Translations under genes and position numbers: made by a program
Notes under the pieces: model-generated
Told to the model about the DNA's origin: nothing
Databases searched by the model: none
Seen by the model: the letters and a program-made list of their open reading frames with translations, nothing else
Assembly: GCA_008828725.1 (NCBI GenBank)
Contig: MEHQ01001731.1
Span: 1,034,501 to 1,098,500 of the forward strand
Origin: Saccharina japonica
Lineage: Eukaryota; Sar; Phaeophyceae; Laminariales; Laminariaceae
Length of the DNA: 64,000 nucleotides
Direction of reading: 5' to 3'
Shown here: piece after piece, positions 22,255 through 32,608 of the stretch
How positions within the stretch are numbered: position 1 is the first letter of the stretch
How the letters are laid out: each line of letters begins with the position of its first letter

Positions 22255-22605
22255 ATTTAAAAGGGCGATACCTGTCGTTTGATGTTTATGTCGTATTCCA
22301 ACTTGGTCTTATGCTCCCGGTATTTTCGTTTTGATTGACATCGCGTCAAGATTCCCATAGCAGGCATTGCGTTCCTTTTGATGTTTAAAACGTACGCTAA
22401 ACGGAGATTTTCATTCATTTTTACGTTCCTATCGTATATCCAAGCCCAAACAGGGGACTATGTTCATTTTGATGTTCAACTCGTATTATTAAACGGGGAT
22501 TGCATTCATTTTGATGTTTCAAATCGTTTTCCAAACGGGGATTGCATTCATTTTGATGGTCGAATCGTGCGAGTATTCGAAACCGGTATTATATTCACGG
22601 CCAGA
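22255..22605 (+). repeat. Tandem repeat of about 60 bp
   Basis: Units contain AAACGGGGATTGCATTCATT then TTGATGTTCAAATCG. Four to five diverged copies are present. The following 22730-22860 has AATAAGGCGGTC words and a CACCACCGCCTTAGTGGTGG hairpin. Confidence 0.75.
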
Positions 22606-22904
22606 GTTAAGCCGCTTTCGTACGGTACCCACGTTGTTTTGGAGGCAAACCACTTGAATTTTGGTGTGGAGTCCATTTATGCAAGTACAGCAGTAGGGGT
22701 CCCTCGCAAAAGTCGGCCCGAGTAAAAGGCTGTATCCCGATATAAGGCGGTCAAACTAGAGAACGACACTCATTAAACCTGGAATGAATAAGGCGGCTTC
22801 CCCCAATAAGGCGGTCATGTTGCTTTGGCACACCACCGCCTTAGTGGTGGACGCCTACTGCATACTCGTAGAGTAAAAGGGTTCACCCTCGGCCATATTA
22901 TCGA

Positions 22905-23092
22905 TTATGTATGATTTGTATGATCTGTATGATCTGTATGGTCTGTATGACCTGATTATTTTTATGATCTGTATGGTCTGTATGGCCTGTGTGATCCGTA
23001 TGATCTGTATGATCTGTATGATCTGTATGATCTGTATGATATGTATGATCTGTATGATCTGTATGATCTGTATGTTCCGTATGATCTAGCTC
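22905..23092 (+). repeat. (ATGATCTGT)n array
   Basis: About 20 copies of a 9-mer TATGATCTG are present with variants. Similar GATCTGTAG words continue to 23260. The minus strand reads as His/Thr/Asp repeats, which is a repeat artefact. Confidence 0.85.
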
Positions 23093-23387
23093 ATGTTGCC
23101 GGGTGCGAGCCGTACGATCTGCATGCATGATCTAAGACATGTTTCCTGGGTTGGATCAGCACTCGTATACAGATGGTGCACATTCACCTCAGAACGGCAG
23201 GCTAGGGTCTGCTGTAGATTATCTATCTGTAGGATGATCTATCTGTAGATGATCTGTAGGCGTCCAACCCCGCCCGCCTGGAAAATGTATGAAAACATAC
23301 ATGGGGTTGAATATGGTTGATGTAATGAGGAGTTAGTGTGGCCTATCAACCATTCATTGTTTCGAAGCTGGGGCCAAATCAACATTA

Positions 23388-23938
23388 CTGGGGGGGGGGG
23401 GGGGGTACTTCATTATCATGCATGGCCGTAGTCGTATGACCGTAGACCCTCGCATCCCTACAATGCCGGGACGGAGCACGTTGGGTTTTCACCAACCAGG
23501 CAGACATTGCTTGCACCAAGCGCGAAGCGCCGTGAGGTATTGGGCGTGTCGCATGGAGGGTGAGCTGCATCCTGCTAAGAACCGCCTGTGAGGCGGACTT
23601 GCATATGGACGACAGCCTCCAATGAATTGATTTAATTTATGGCGTGGCCACTTCCAGAGACGGCAATGGGTATCACTACGTATCTGCCTCGTGGTGCCTT
23701 ACCATATACACCCTACGTGATACGACCATTCCCCTTGTGCGGAACAAAGGTTCTCCACCCCGCACAAATGATCTACTCGACCGCCAGCTTTGGTAACCGC
23801 CAAAAAAAATAACAAAAAAAAAACGGCACCCTGGTTGTCTAGCCCACGCAGCGAGTGGCGTGTTTTACAGCGTCGTTGCCAACCGACGCCAACCCAACCT
23901 ATAAATATATAATATATTTATAAGGGGGGGGGGGGGTA
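23388..23938 (-). repeat. R520 repeat, full copy (minus orientation)
   Basis: The unit is bounded by poly-G of about 14 bases on both sides. The order is the reverse of the copy at 20465, from the end module (CATGCATGGCCGTAGTCGT) to ACCCAACCTATAAATATA. Confidence 0.8.
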
Positions 23939-24109
23939 CTCATTTGTTGCTCGCCTTGGTCATTAGTCCATTGACCACGCATCCCTTTCGAGGCGGAGCA
24001 TTGTTCCTACTCCTAATAGAGACACCTCCACAGTTGGACGCTCCATTGGGCTTTTGCCTTTGTCCTATTTGATCATTGACCACGCATCCCTTTCGAGACG
24101 GAGCACCGA
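23939..24109. repeat. R520-linked spacer module, two copies
   Basis: The words CTTGGTCATTAGTCCATTG, ACCACGCATCCCTTTCGAG and GCGGAGCA occur at about 23955 and 24066. They recur at 56378 and, inverted, near 63300. Confidence 0.6.
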
Positions 24110-24662
24110 CTGGTGGAGGGGGGGGGGTGTACTCATGTCGTGCACGGCCGTAGTCATATGACCATAGACCCTCGCATCCCTACAATGCCGGGACGGAGCA
24201 CGTTGGGTTTTCACCAACCAGGCAGACATTGCTTGCACCAAGCGCGAAGCGCCGTGAGGTATTGGGCGAGTCGCATGGAGGGTGAGCTGCATCCTGCTAA
24301 GAACCGCCTCTCAGGCGGACTTGCATATGGACGACAGCTTCAATGAGTTCATTTAATTTCTGGTGTGGCCACTTCCGGACACAGCAATGGGTTTTACTAT
24401 GTAACTGCCTCGCGGATGCCTTACCATATTAACACTACGTGATACGACCATTCCCCTTGTGCGGAGCAAAGATTCTCCACCCCGCACAAATGATCTACTC
24501 GACCGCCAGCTTTGGTGACCGCCAAAACAAATGACAAAAAAAACGGCACCCTGGTTGTCTAGCTCCACGCAGCGAGTGGCGTGTTTTACAGCGTCGTTGC
24601 CAACCGATGCCAACCCAACCTATAAATATATCATATATTTATGGGGGGGGGGGGGGGGGGGT
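24110..24662 (-). repeat. R520 repeat, full copy (minus orientation)
   Basis: Same structure as 23388-23938, with poly-G at both borders (about 18 bases at 24642-24660). It differs by scattered substitutions, for example CTCAGGCGG versus GTGAGGCGG. Confidence 0.8.
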
Positions 24663-25164
24663 TGTGTTCCGAGCGCCACTTTGAATGTCGCGCATGGTGC
24701 GATGTTGTTGTTCAGAGTGGATGCGCGCGCGGAAGCGTCAATCAAATATATAACCCATGCGATGTTTTATCTTACCGTTGATACACGGAATTCGTCAGTA
24801 TCACGCTGCTACTTCGTGGCCCGCCGGCAATGGGCAATAAGCCGCCCGAAATTTTGGTACACGCCCCCCGGCTTTCCACGGCTGGGGCGGCTGTTTGTGG
24901 CTTGGTTTCGCAAGGGGCAATGCTACGACTGTGTCAATCCCGTCGCGGATTTTTTGTGGCATTCGTAATGCTGTGTGCAATAAGCGGTTCGGTTACCATG
25001 CTGATTTTGTATTACGCCCGTCCGTTGTGACTCGGGCTGCACCCCACCCCCCTCCCTCGGTTGTCGTGTGTGTCGCGTTGTGTTTGGATGGTCTGGCCGC
25101 TTCGCTGCTGTTGTTTCCGCTGGTTGATGTGGTTCGGTCTGACTCGGTGACTGGCGTGGAACAG
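24663..25164. other. 3' part of the intron before the LOV microexon
   Basis: No gene is supported. The last 178 nt before the acceptor at 25163-25164 contain no AG dinucleotide and are C/T/G-rich. This is the typical AG-exclusion zone upstream of a functional acceptor. Confidence 0.6.
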
Positions 25165-25189
25165 CTGCCGCTTCCTGCAAGGGGCGAAG
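25165..25189 (+). CDS. LOV gene 25-nt microexon with the photoreactive cysteine
   Basis: The acceptor GGCGTGGAACAG is followed by C, TGC CGC TTC CTG CAA, GGG GCG AAG, then GTGACG (donor). With AA from the previous exon this gives N-CRFLQGAK. The core motif of LOV domains is (G)xNCRFLQ, whose Cys forms the FMN adduct and whose Arg and Gln contact the flavin. The next exon at 27775 begins TDPGDISKIR, so CRFLQGAK|TDP matches the family spacing exactly. A 178-nt AG-free stretch precedes it. A (GTTACC)n array starts about 25 nt downstream. Confidence 0.78.
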
Positions 25190-25214
25190 GTGACGTCGCG
25201 CTTTGGGCTGGTCT

Positions 25215-25690
25215 TACCGTAATCGTTACAGTTACCGCTACCGTTACTGTTGCCGTTACCGCTAAAGTTACCGTTACCGTACTCGTACCCGTCACGGTTG
25301 CTGTAACTATTTCCGTTACTGTTTTCCCTTTACCGTTACCATACTCGTCCCCGTTACCGTTGCTGTTCCTGTCACGGTTTCTGTTCCCGTTACTGTTTTC
25401 TGTTTCTATTATCACGTTCTCATACTCGCACCCCGTTACCGTTGCTGTTACTGTTTCCGTCACTGTTCTCCTTTACCGTTACCATGCTCGTACACGTTAC
25501 CGTTATTGTCGCAGTTGCTGCTACTGTTCCCGTTGCCGTTTTCTGTGTTCCCTTACCGTTACCATACTCGTGACCCTTACCGTTACTGTTACGGTTCCCG
25601 TTACTGTTTCCGTTACTGTTACTGCTTCCGTTACAGTTACCGTACTCGTATCCGTTACCGTTACTGTTGCTGTTCTCCTACACGCGTTGC
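25215..25690 (+). repeat. (CGTTAC)n hexamer array
   Basis: About 75 variants of CGTTAC, TGTTAC and CGTTGC are present. It is not a telomeric motif. It begins just after the microexon donor. The long hydrophobic Val/Thr frame through it is a repeat artefact. Confidence 0.85.
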
Positions 25691-26947
25691 AAGTAGTGAC
25701 GCGGCCTCCTAGTTCTCTCTCTTTTCGTGTGTAATTTTGTTGAGATCGTATAGAAGTATCCGATATATCGAGCTGCCGACATAAATCGTATCAAGCGTGT
25801 TTTTCGCTCCGCCCCCTTGGCACCCTCCGTTTTTGTTTCCGCTGAAATTGAACGAACGCTTCGATGCATCCAATGCCGGACTCGCATGTACGAATATCAA
25901 TTTATTTTTGTTTTTATCTGCATTGCGCCTGAAGATGGGACACCGAATGAAACAAAAAAGTTTCAACCGCGGTTTTTGGAAACCCGGCAGGCGTTTGCAA
26001 TTATTAATAGTTAGTCGGTTTCCAAAATATAAAACCGGTTTTTATTCTATTAATAGATCGTTTTTTTTTTGTTTTTTGTAGGGCACCCACATCTTTTACA
26101 CAAAAACGAGCCTGCAGCAGAAAACAACGCGAACATCAACATGACAGCGTGAAAGCCATAATAGGCAAACACGGTAACGAAGAGAACCAGACACGCACTC
26201 GGGAGTACATACACAACAAAGCGCAAGTCGAGGAGAAAACATGAAAAATCGAAAAGCACCCGTGGTTTCCAATGTTTTGGAGGCCTTTAAAAACCCGCCA
26301 AACAAACACCGGTTTAAACCGTTTCTTTTAAAAGTGTTTTTTGAGAATAACGCCTCCTGTCCGGTTTTTCGGTTTTTCGAAAATCCTATCCGGTGCCCAT
26401 CTCTCCTACCGAACCTGGTTCGCGTTCGATATTATCCAACGCTATTACGAGGGGCTACGTATACAGTAGTATTGATAGACAGAACCCACGATGCATAAAA
26501 CAAAAAAAAACGCTATGCCCCTGCCACGGCCGGCCCCAGGGGCTTGGTAACTCCCCTAGTACCGATGAAACTCAAGAATCACGAGAAATCACGACATGCC
26601 TGGCCCAGTAACGTCTGGCCAGCTGGGGCAGCATTGTCTGTTTCGCGTGTTCTACCAGTCTACCAGTACCATCCCGTGCTGTACCCACTTGGTATATAGT
26701 TCCACCCACTCGATACACCAAACCAATTGGCAACCATTAAAAAAAAGAAGTTCAATTCTCAAACAAGCAACACAGAATAGAACCAAACACGCCTAACTAT
26801 CTCTTACAAACGAACAAACCACACGGATTATTCTCGGAAGCTTCTCTTTCTCTAATAATCGTCTCCCGTATTCTCGTATCAAATGTTTGCACCCCCTATT
26901 TGGTTTTGATTACTATGGTATGAATGGCAAGCCCCCCCCCGTATTAG
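25691..26947. other. Intron stretch without recognised genes
   Basis: Weak inverted words (GGTTTTTGGAAACCCGG near 25975, GGTTTCCAATGTTTTGG near 26267) flank a T-rich tract and hint at a decayed palindromic element. A hydrophobic minus-strand frame (26050-26259) has no further support. Confidence 0.35.
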
Positions 26948-27358
26948 ACACGTGTTACCATAGAGGTAGCACTTTTTTACGTCTGTTTTTTCCTGTTTTT
27001 TTTTCTGAATGACGGAGCTTCTCAATCCAAAATCGGCTGAAACTTCATCCTTGAGTTCCTATATTTTCCATTGCATACTTACTGTAGAGCATGGGATTGA
27101 TCATAGGGTACATTTTTGTGTGCCCGAAGTCGGAAAATAAATAATTAACCTCTAATTCCAGTACGTACGAAATAACAAAATGATAAAACGGAGGGTAATT
27201 GTTTTATTGGTTTGTTGACCAGACTGTACCCCCGGACCGGAAAAATGAATAATTTTATAGCACTTTTATCTTGCTCCAAGATTTGTGCGGGGACATAGAG
27301 CTCCTCAAGTGACGCACCCTCGGAAAAAAACATGGTGCACCTCTATATATCGTAGCAT
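26948..27358. mobile_element. MITE-A copy 1 (with a central insert)
   Basis: The left end ACGTGTTACCATAGAGGTAG and right end GTGCACCTCTATATATCGTA then GCA match the MITE-A ends CGCGTGCTACGATAGAGGT. Family words are present: CTGAATGACGGAGCTTCTCA, AAAATCGGCTG, GGGATTGATCATAGGGTA and GAGCTCCTCAAGTGA. About 110 bp near 27140-27250 is extra. It directly abuts the MITE-C element at 27357. Confidence 0.7.
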
Positions 27359-27442
27359 ACCACTCTGAACCGAAATATAGGGAACTTTTTTTACACTAAC
27401 ATTCAATCGAAACGGTGATTATATTTCGGGTTAGAGTGGTAC
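27357..27442. mobile_element. MITE-C copy 1, 86 bp
   Basis: Terminal inverted repeats TACCACTCTGAACCGAAATA and TATTTCGGGTTAGAGTGGTA span almost half the element. The ends fit a TA target (mariner-like). A second copy lies at 52468-52554. Confidence 0.8.
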
Positions 27443-27774
27443 GTCATTTACTGTGTATCCTCTGACTGCTTCTTGCCTCTTTGCCGCCCTTGCCTCGTAC
27501 TCTTTCTGCACGGTGCCCCCCCCCCCCCCCCCCGACGTGCCTGATTTGATCGACAAAAAACATGTTGTGGTGTCGGCGACTCACCTGTGGATCGACGCAC
27601 AACTACCGTTTTCCTGGACTGCCTGCCTGGTACGACAACAACCGCTGGAAACTTGGGGGAAAAAAACAAAAAAAAAAACGACACGATGAACAACAACAAC
27701 AACAACAACAACAAAACGCGGTTGCCCCAAAACAATCGATCGACGAACGACGACGACGATTACTCGACGAGAAG
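27443..27774. other. 3' end of the intron before the LOV core exon
   Basis: There is no AG dinucleotide from about 27437 to 27769, then GAGAAG, a NAGNAG tandem acceptor. A poly-C tract lies at 27517-27533 and a CAACAA run at 27688-27713. Confidence 0.6.
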
Positions 27775-27921
27775 ACGGACCCCGGGGACATCTCTAAGAT
27801 CCGAGCAGCCGTTGAGGAGAAGCGAGAGGCGTGTCTCTGCCTGCTCAACTATAAAAAGGACGGCTCTACTTTCCACAACCAGTTCTTCTTGACCCCGCTG
27901 TTCGATGCGGCGGGAAACCTA
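27775..27921 (+). CDS. LOV gene exon: core of the LOV domain
   Basis: The exon has 49 codons and is phase 0 on both ends. The acceptor is GAGAAG and the donor CTA|GTGAGT. It reads TDPGDISKIRAAVEEK, REACLCLLNYKKDG, STFHNQFFLTPLFDAAGNL. This matches the LOV/PAS core (TDP...KIR..I......LLNYKKDGT.FWNQF...PL.D..G.L). Flavin contacts seen are Arg of KIR, Asn of LNYKKDG and Asn of FHNQF. The usual Trp in FWN is His here. The tandem acceptor GAG|AAG could add one Lys. The nearest relatives by eye are stramenopile aureochrome-type and other algal LOV domains; the full protein class is unknown. Confidence 0.85.
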
Positions 27922-28065
27922 GTGAGTTTTTCATGAAGAGGCGTGTTTTTTTTTTTTTTTTGCCTCCTTATGTACGCATGTAAGTAAAAAAACGGCCTCC
28001 TTTTTTTTTCGTAAAACAGGAGCTGTGATGAAATCGAGGGTTTCGTCGAAACTGATGTTTTTGCA

Positions 28066-28266
28066 AAGCTGTTTTTCTTTTTTTCTTTTGTCCATCCCCT
28101 TCATTATCTTCGCCCTTCTTTTATCTCTCCCTCTTTAGTCGTAAATCAGATCCGGGGTCACTAAGTAGACTCTTCTCCCCCCTCCCCACTACGGTACGTG
28201 CCTTGCATTTCTATCGCGAGAAGATTTCAGCACTTGCTTCCCTCGTCGACTTGCGTCGGATTCCTG
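28066..28266 (-). mobile_element. tRNA-derived SINE, truncated copy (3' body only)
   Basis: On the minus strand it matches the body of the SINEs at 47953 and 49091. Shared words are GTCGTAAATCAGATCCGGGG, TATCGCGAGAAGATTTCAGC and a tail seen as TTTTTCTTTTGTCCATCCC. The tRNA-like head is missing beyond 28266, where a TA repeat begins. Confidence 0.75.
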
Positions 28267-28274
28267 TGTGTGAT

Positions 28275-30490
28275 ATATATATATATACTAGGGAATAAGT
28301 GGCCCTCCCGCCCCCACGGCGGTAGGGCCATTGAAGCAAGTAGTAATGGAGATGATAGAGGCTCAAAAAAATAATAATAGGAATAAATAGGAAACAAATT
28401 GATGACGAAGATTCTTAATAGGAGTACAAATGGTCAAGGAAATACAAACGAGGGGGATTGGCTCCGAATCAATGCGGGTTGTTTGATGGAAAGCATATTT
28501 ATAATAGATGTGGCCAGGGGGGTCAGAGGGGGGGCTGGCTGTCCCTGAGAGCACGTTGTTTCTTGTTGTCGGTTGTCTCACGGTCATCGCGAAAGGGCCT
28601 CGCAAAATCCCTCGCGAGAGTGGCTGTGCTGATGATCGAGATCATTTGACTCGTGCATGCATGCATACCGATTTTTTCGTGAAAAATATAATAGGGCACA
28701 AATACTACATACTCTGCAGCATTGATCGCTGGATGTACGTCGTAGTTAGGCACATTGAGCGCACGTATCATACGTACCAGCTCGTACGTACGACACTGTC
28801 TGTACCATGGTAGTAGATACAGCGGTTGATATGTACGTCATATACATACGCACTTTTCATACGTGCACAGACAGCAGTAAAGGTTTTGTTAGGGGATGAC
28901 ATAGTATCCCCCCCCCCCTGGGATGGGTTCATTGTGTCCCCGGGAATACGGGGATGCGCTGATCGTGTGCCCGGTTATACGTATGTACGGCAGCAGTGTG
29001 TTCGTAGTACGTACGTATAATATAAATACTGTACGTACTGCTGCATACGTGAGCACATTATAATTTAAAAATAAAATAAAAAACAGCTGTGAGCTCGAGG
29101 ATTCCGTCGAAACTCATCTTTGCTAGCTGATCGTAGTACGTACGTATATTATAAATACTGTACGTACTGCTGCATACGTAAGCACATTATTCGTACGTAC
29201 GTATATTTAAAAATAAAATAAAACAGCTGTGAGCTCGAGGATTTCGTCGAAACTCATCTTTGCTAGCTGAGTGTAATACTTCGTATATACAGCAGGCACA
29301 TCGTATGTACGTACGTACGTGCACAGACAGCATGATTACACAGCATGATGCAGGCTCGCGAGAATGTCACGTGAGCATGTCACCTGTGCATCGCTCTGAA
29401 CGTGATGTGTTGTAAAACCAAAACCAGCAAACACAACCACCACCACCACCACCACCACCACCACCAGCGACAAGTTTCTGCTGGATATACGTACGCACGT
29501 ACGTACGTGCACAGACAGCATGGCTACAGCATGATGCAGGCTCGCGAGGATGTCACGTGATCATGTCACCTGGGCATCGCTCTGAGCGTGATGTGTCGTC
29601 GAAGAGCTATGGTGTCTCGCGGCACCGTCTATCTAGCATCTAGCCTGGTATGGTACCTGGTATCAAATTATTGCGCCGCATTATTCGCATACTCGTCTAT
29701 TCTTGCCATCGGAGCCGATCGGAGAGTGGTCGAGATTTGCTGTAAAACCAAAACCACCAAACACAACCACCACCACCACCACCACCACCAGCGACAAGTT
29801 TCTGCTGGTGCTGGTGCTCAGCTGGTGGTGTGGTAGTGGTGGCGGTGCTTGACTTGAGGATGGTTGTTGGTGATCTCTGGTACCTGCTCGTACCTGGTAC
29901 CTGGTATGGGGTGGAATACGTATGCTTGTTTTGCCCAGGACCACCACTGGTACCTGGTAAGTAGGCCATGCAACATGACCAAGCTTCGCGAACTCCGACG
30001 GCTTTGAACACGAGCAGAGGCAGGAGGGGGAGAAGTTATCTATTAATAGGGGCCTTCAGAGACCCCGTCCCTTTCTAAAGCAGTACGTAGTGCTTTCGTC
30101 GCGCACGGCGACAGAAGGCGATTTACGTATCATACGATACGAGTACGACCAGAGCGAGAATGAACGATACAATCTCAGCAAAGGTTAAAAGTAGCAACCG
30201 CACTGCTGCAATACTCGTACGTAGAGCTGCCGCGAATCGCTGTGGCCACGACGACAAGCACGGCGCACGTACGAGTTGTACTACAGTATGCCAGCCTGCA
30301 ACGTAAGAAGACAGTGCCGGGCATGCCGGCGAAGGGAGAAGCGTGCATTTTCAACGTGCGTGGGAGAAAAACTGTTTTTTTCATTTATTTGCTCCACTCT
30401 AAGTTGCTATGATAAATTGGGCATCAAATATCACTTGATTAAAGTATTGTTTTTTGGGCATCAGACGAACTATATAATAGATAGATATAC
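28275..30490. repeat. Block A of a large inverted duplication
   Basis: It is colinear with the reverse complement of 46148-48770. Shared segments include CCCTCCCGCCCCCACGGCGG, TGATGATCGAGATCATTTGA, CATGTCACCTGTGCATCGCT, the CAC array, GGCGCACGTACGAGTTGTAC and TTTTTTGGGCATCAGACGAA. Block A lies in the intron between LOV exons 27775 and 30925. It contains a local 130-bp tandem duplication (about 29008-29131 and 29132-29272) and two CCACCA arrays (29420-29467, 29768-29792). Confidence 0.85.
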
Positions 30491-30924
30491 ACTTCGATCG
30501 CGCTTACTACGAGTACGGGGTTTTGTATGAACCTCATTGCAGCATATATTTAAAACATGAAATAAAATCAGCTGTGGGGCTCACAACAGTTTCTCGAAGC
30601 TCGTATTTGCAAGCTCTGTGTGGTATCATATGATAACTCCACCCCGTTACGGGGGGGAACATCATCTGAGGCTGCGGAACTCAGGTGGTGTCAGTTATTG
30701 TGGTTGCTGCTGCTAATTTATCGAGCCCCTTTTTTGTTTCGTTTTTTTTTTTTGTTATTCGCAATGCCACCGACTGCGACGTATGTGGTCATCAGTGCTA
30801 GGCTTATATCCTTTGAAAAGTAGGGTAGGCTCCCCTGATTGCCAAGCGGGCCTGCAACATTCTAAAGGGGCCAACTGTTTTGCTGTTCCGCCGCTGCTTT
30901 TTTTTTTGTTTCCCGATGCCGCAG
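30491..30924. other. 3' end of the intron before the last LOV exon
   Basis: T-rich runs and a long polypyrimidine tract (about 30893-30913) lead to GATGCCGCAG at 30915-30924. No other feature is seen. Confidence 0.5.
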
Positions 30925-30951
30925 GCGTACTTTTTAGGGATTCAGGTCCAG
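30925..30951 (+). CDS. LOV gene exon: C-terminal strand of the LOV domain
   Basis: After a strong acceptor (T10 GTTTCCCGATGCCGCAG) phase 0 reads AYFLGIQVQV. Joined to GNL from 27775-27921 it gives GNL-AYFLGIQ, the closing LOV strand, equivalent to V-x-Y-F-I-G-V-Q. The Gln (GIQ) is the residue that flips its amide in the photocycle. The end is uncertain: donors CAG|GTGCGG (30951), TGG|GTGTAC (30996) and TGG|GTTTGC (31009) are possible, and the frame stays open to 31018. This exon completes the domain, so the gene spans at least 13 kb. Confidence 0.72.
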
Positions 30952-31019
30952 GTGCGGTCGTCGGATAGCGGACAGGAACCCCAGAACCCGGGATGGGTGT
31001 ACACGATGGGTTTGCACAC

Positions 31020-31140
31020 ATGACGGCAGCCCGGAGGTCTACACGGGGGGGAGGGGGGGTGTTAGGGTAGGAGTTGTACCGCATGTCGTGCTATGGGCGT
31101 AGTCGTATGGCCATAGGGGGGAGGGTGGGGGGAGGGTTGT
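31020..31140. repeat. R520 end-module remnants with poly-G
   Basis: The words GCATGTCGTGCTATGGGCGT and AGTCGTATGGCCATAGG lie between G-rich runs, as at R520 ends. Confidence 0.5.
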
Positions 31141-31357
31141 GGCACTCGTATTTCGGACGACTTGATCGCCGGACCCTAGGTACTCCGGGCAAAAAGAGTA
31201 TCGGTGTGCCTGTAGAAGCAATTTGCGACGACGACTTATGTACGCGAGCCCGCACTGCTGCCCCGCCCCACCGAGCGGCCGCCGCCCGGCGGCCGGGCCC
31301 CCCGGCCGGCTGCGGCCGGCACACACAAGGCCTGTCGGGAAAAAATTTCTGGCGGTA

Positions 31358-31513
31358 GAGTGTCGGCACTGGTCATGGAGGCGAATGTTGCGGCGCACGG
31401 AATACAGCCAACCCTTCTCGAACTTTTGGGCCGGAAAATTATTCTGGGGGAGCCCACAGAAATCAAACAAATCGGATACACAGAATGTCGACCTTTTGCC
31501 GCAATCAGAGGAG
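31358..31513 (+). CDS. Weak candidate exon, open in three frames
   Basis: The segment follows TTTCTGGCGGTAG and ends before GTAGGG. All three plus frames are open. One reads SALVMEANVAAHGIQPTLLE, another CRHWSWRRMLRRTEYSQPF. The phase is therefore undecided and no family is recognised. It is the next possible exon after the LOV domain. Confidence 0.25.
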
Positions 31514-32430
31514 GTAGGGAGGGGAAGAAGAGGGGACTCGGGGCAGCTTGGCCTTGTAATTTAAACCCTTCTCGCTGGCTGGAAAAAGTGATTTCCACAC
31601 TTCCAAAAAGCAGAATGTATGGTGTAGCTCTTACAGGGTATTAAGTAATGGAACGGGTAGGGGGGTGGGGGTGGGGGGGGTGGGGGGGGGAGGTGCCCAC
31701 ATCATTGGGCGGCGGGGGGAGGGGTGGGGGGGGAGGTGTACTCATTGGGGGGGCGGGGGGGGGGGTAGGGACGCCACCGCAACGTCGTCGACTAGCCCAG
31801 ACCATCAGCACTATGCCTTTGCATGCGCTGCGGGCGCGTGGGGCTTGTGCTGCTGCGTTTCCGGGATGATTCATAAATGGTTGCTGCTGCTGCTGCCGTT
31901 GCTGCTGCGTGCATGCTATGTTTGGCTGGCGCGCGTTTGGTTTTGCCAGTTTGCCAGGGTGGGGCGGTGCCTGCCACTGAAGTGTTGGGTTTAAGTGCAC
32001 GGACCGAACCAGTCTCATCATGTTTTGACGCTTTGACTTATCAAATAGAACGGGGGGTTTCGATCGGGGGGAGGCGGCGGCGGTGGTGCGCGGACCAAAA
32101 CTGACCGCGTTTGGCGGCTTGACTTGACTTGAGTGTATAGCGTGGAGGGTTCTCGATCGAAGGAGGCATCTCTCTCCCCCGGGGAGTGGGCGGCCGAGAG
32201 ACTCTAAGGAGCACACACTTTATCGCACGCAAGCTATTATGCCTACCTGGCCGTGAATATAATCAACGTTTTAGCTCTGATATGAACATCAAACGTGGAT
32301 TATATTTCTGTCCAGGTTGGTATTTAGGAGACCGTTTTTTTTTGACGCGGCAAGGCCTCTTGTGGTGGCCTTAACATACTATTTTTAGTGTAGGGGGAGG
32401 TCGGTCTCTTTTGCTAGGTCGTAGTTGGTT
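31514..32430. other. Poly-G-rich stretch without genes
   Basis: 31655-31770 is a run of GGGGTGGGGG-type sequence. 32000-32170 has a degenerate repeat (TTTGAC...CGATCGGGGGGAGG and TTGAC...CGATCGAAGGAGG). Nothing coding is supported. Confidence 0.5.
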
Positions 32431-32439
32431 GAAATGGAG

Positions 32440-32574
32440 AACCAGGCTCGAGACCTTCTCATCTATTGCTGCTGCAGTGAGCTGAAAGGGCAGCCCGCCC
32501 TCGTCGTAGCAGTCGATATTTGCGAGCGAGCGGCAGCGCGAACAAAAGCAGGGCCGTTTATCGTGTGGCACGGC

Positions 32575-32608
<34 letters not shown>

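Noticed and set aside
22898-23128. His-Thr-Asp repeat protein on the minus strand
   Set aside because: Translation of the ATGATCTGT microsatellite.
25200-25734. Hydrophobic Val/Thr-rich protein over the CGTTAC array
   Set aside because: Repeat artefact; the real coding content here is the 25-nt microexon in another frame.
26050-26259. Minus-strand membrane-helix frame
   Set aside because: Single short hydrophobic stretch, no start context, no family, and lies in AT/GT-rich intron sequence.
27595-27630. NYRF segment as the NCRF motif of the LOV domain
   Set aside because: It lacks Cys and is out of phase with the next exon; the 25165 microexon gives an exact match.
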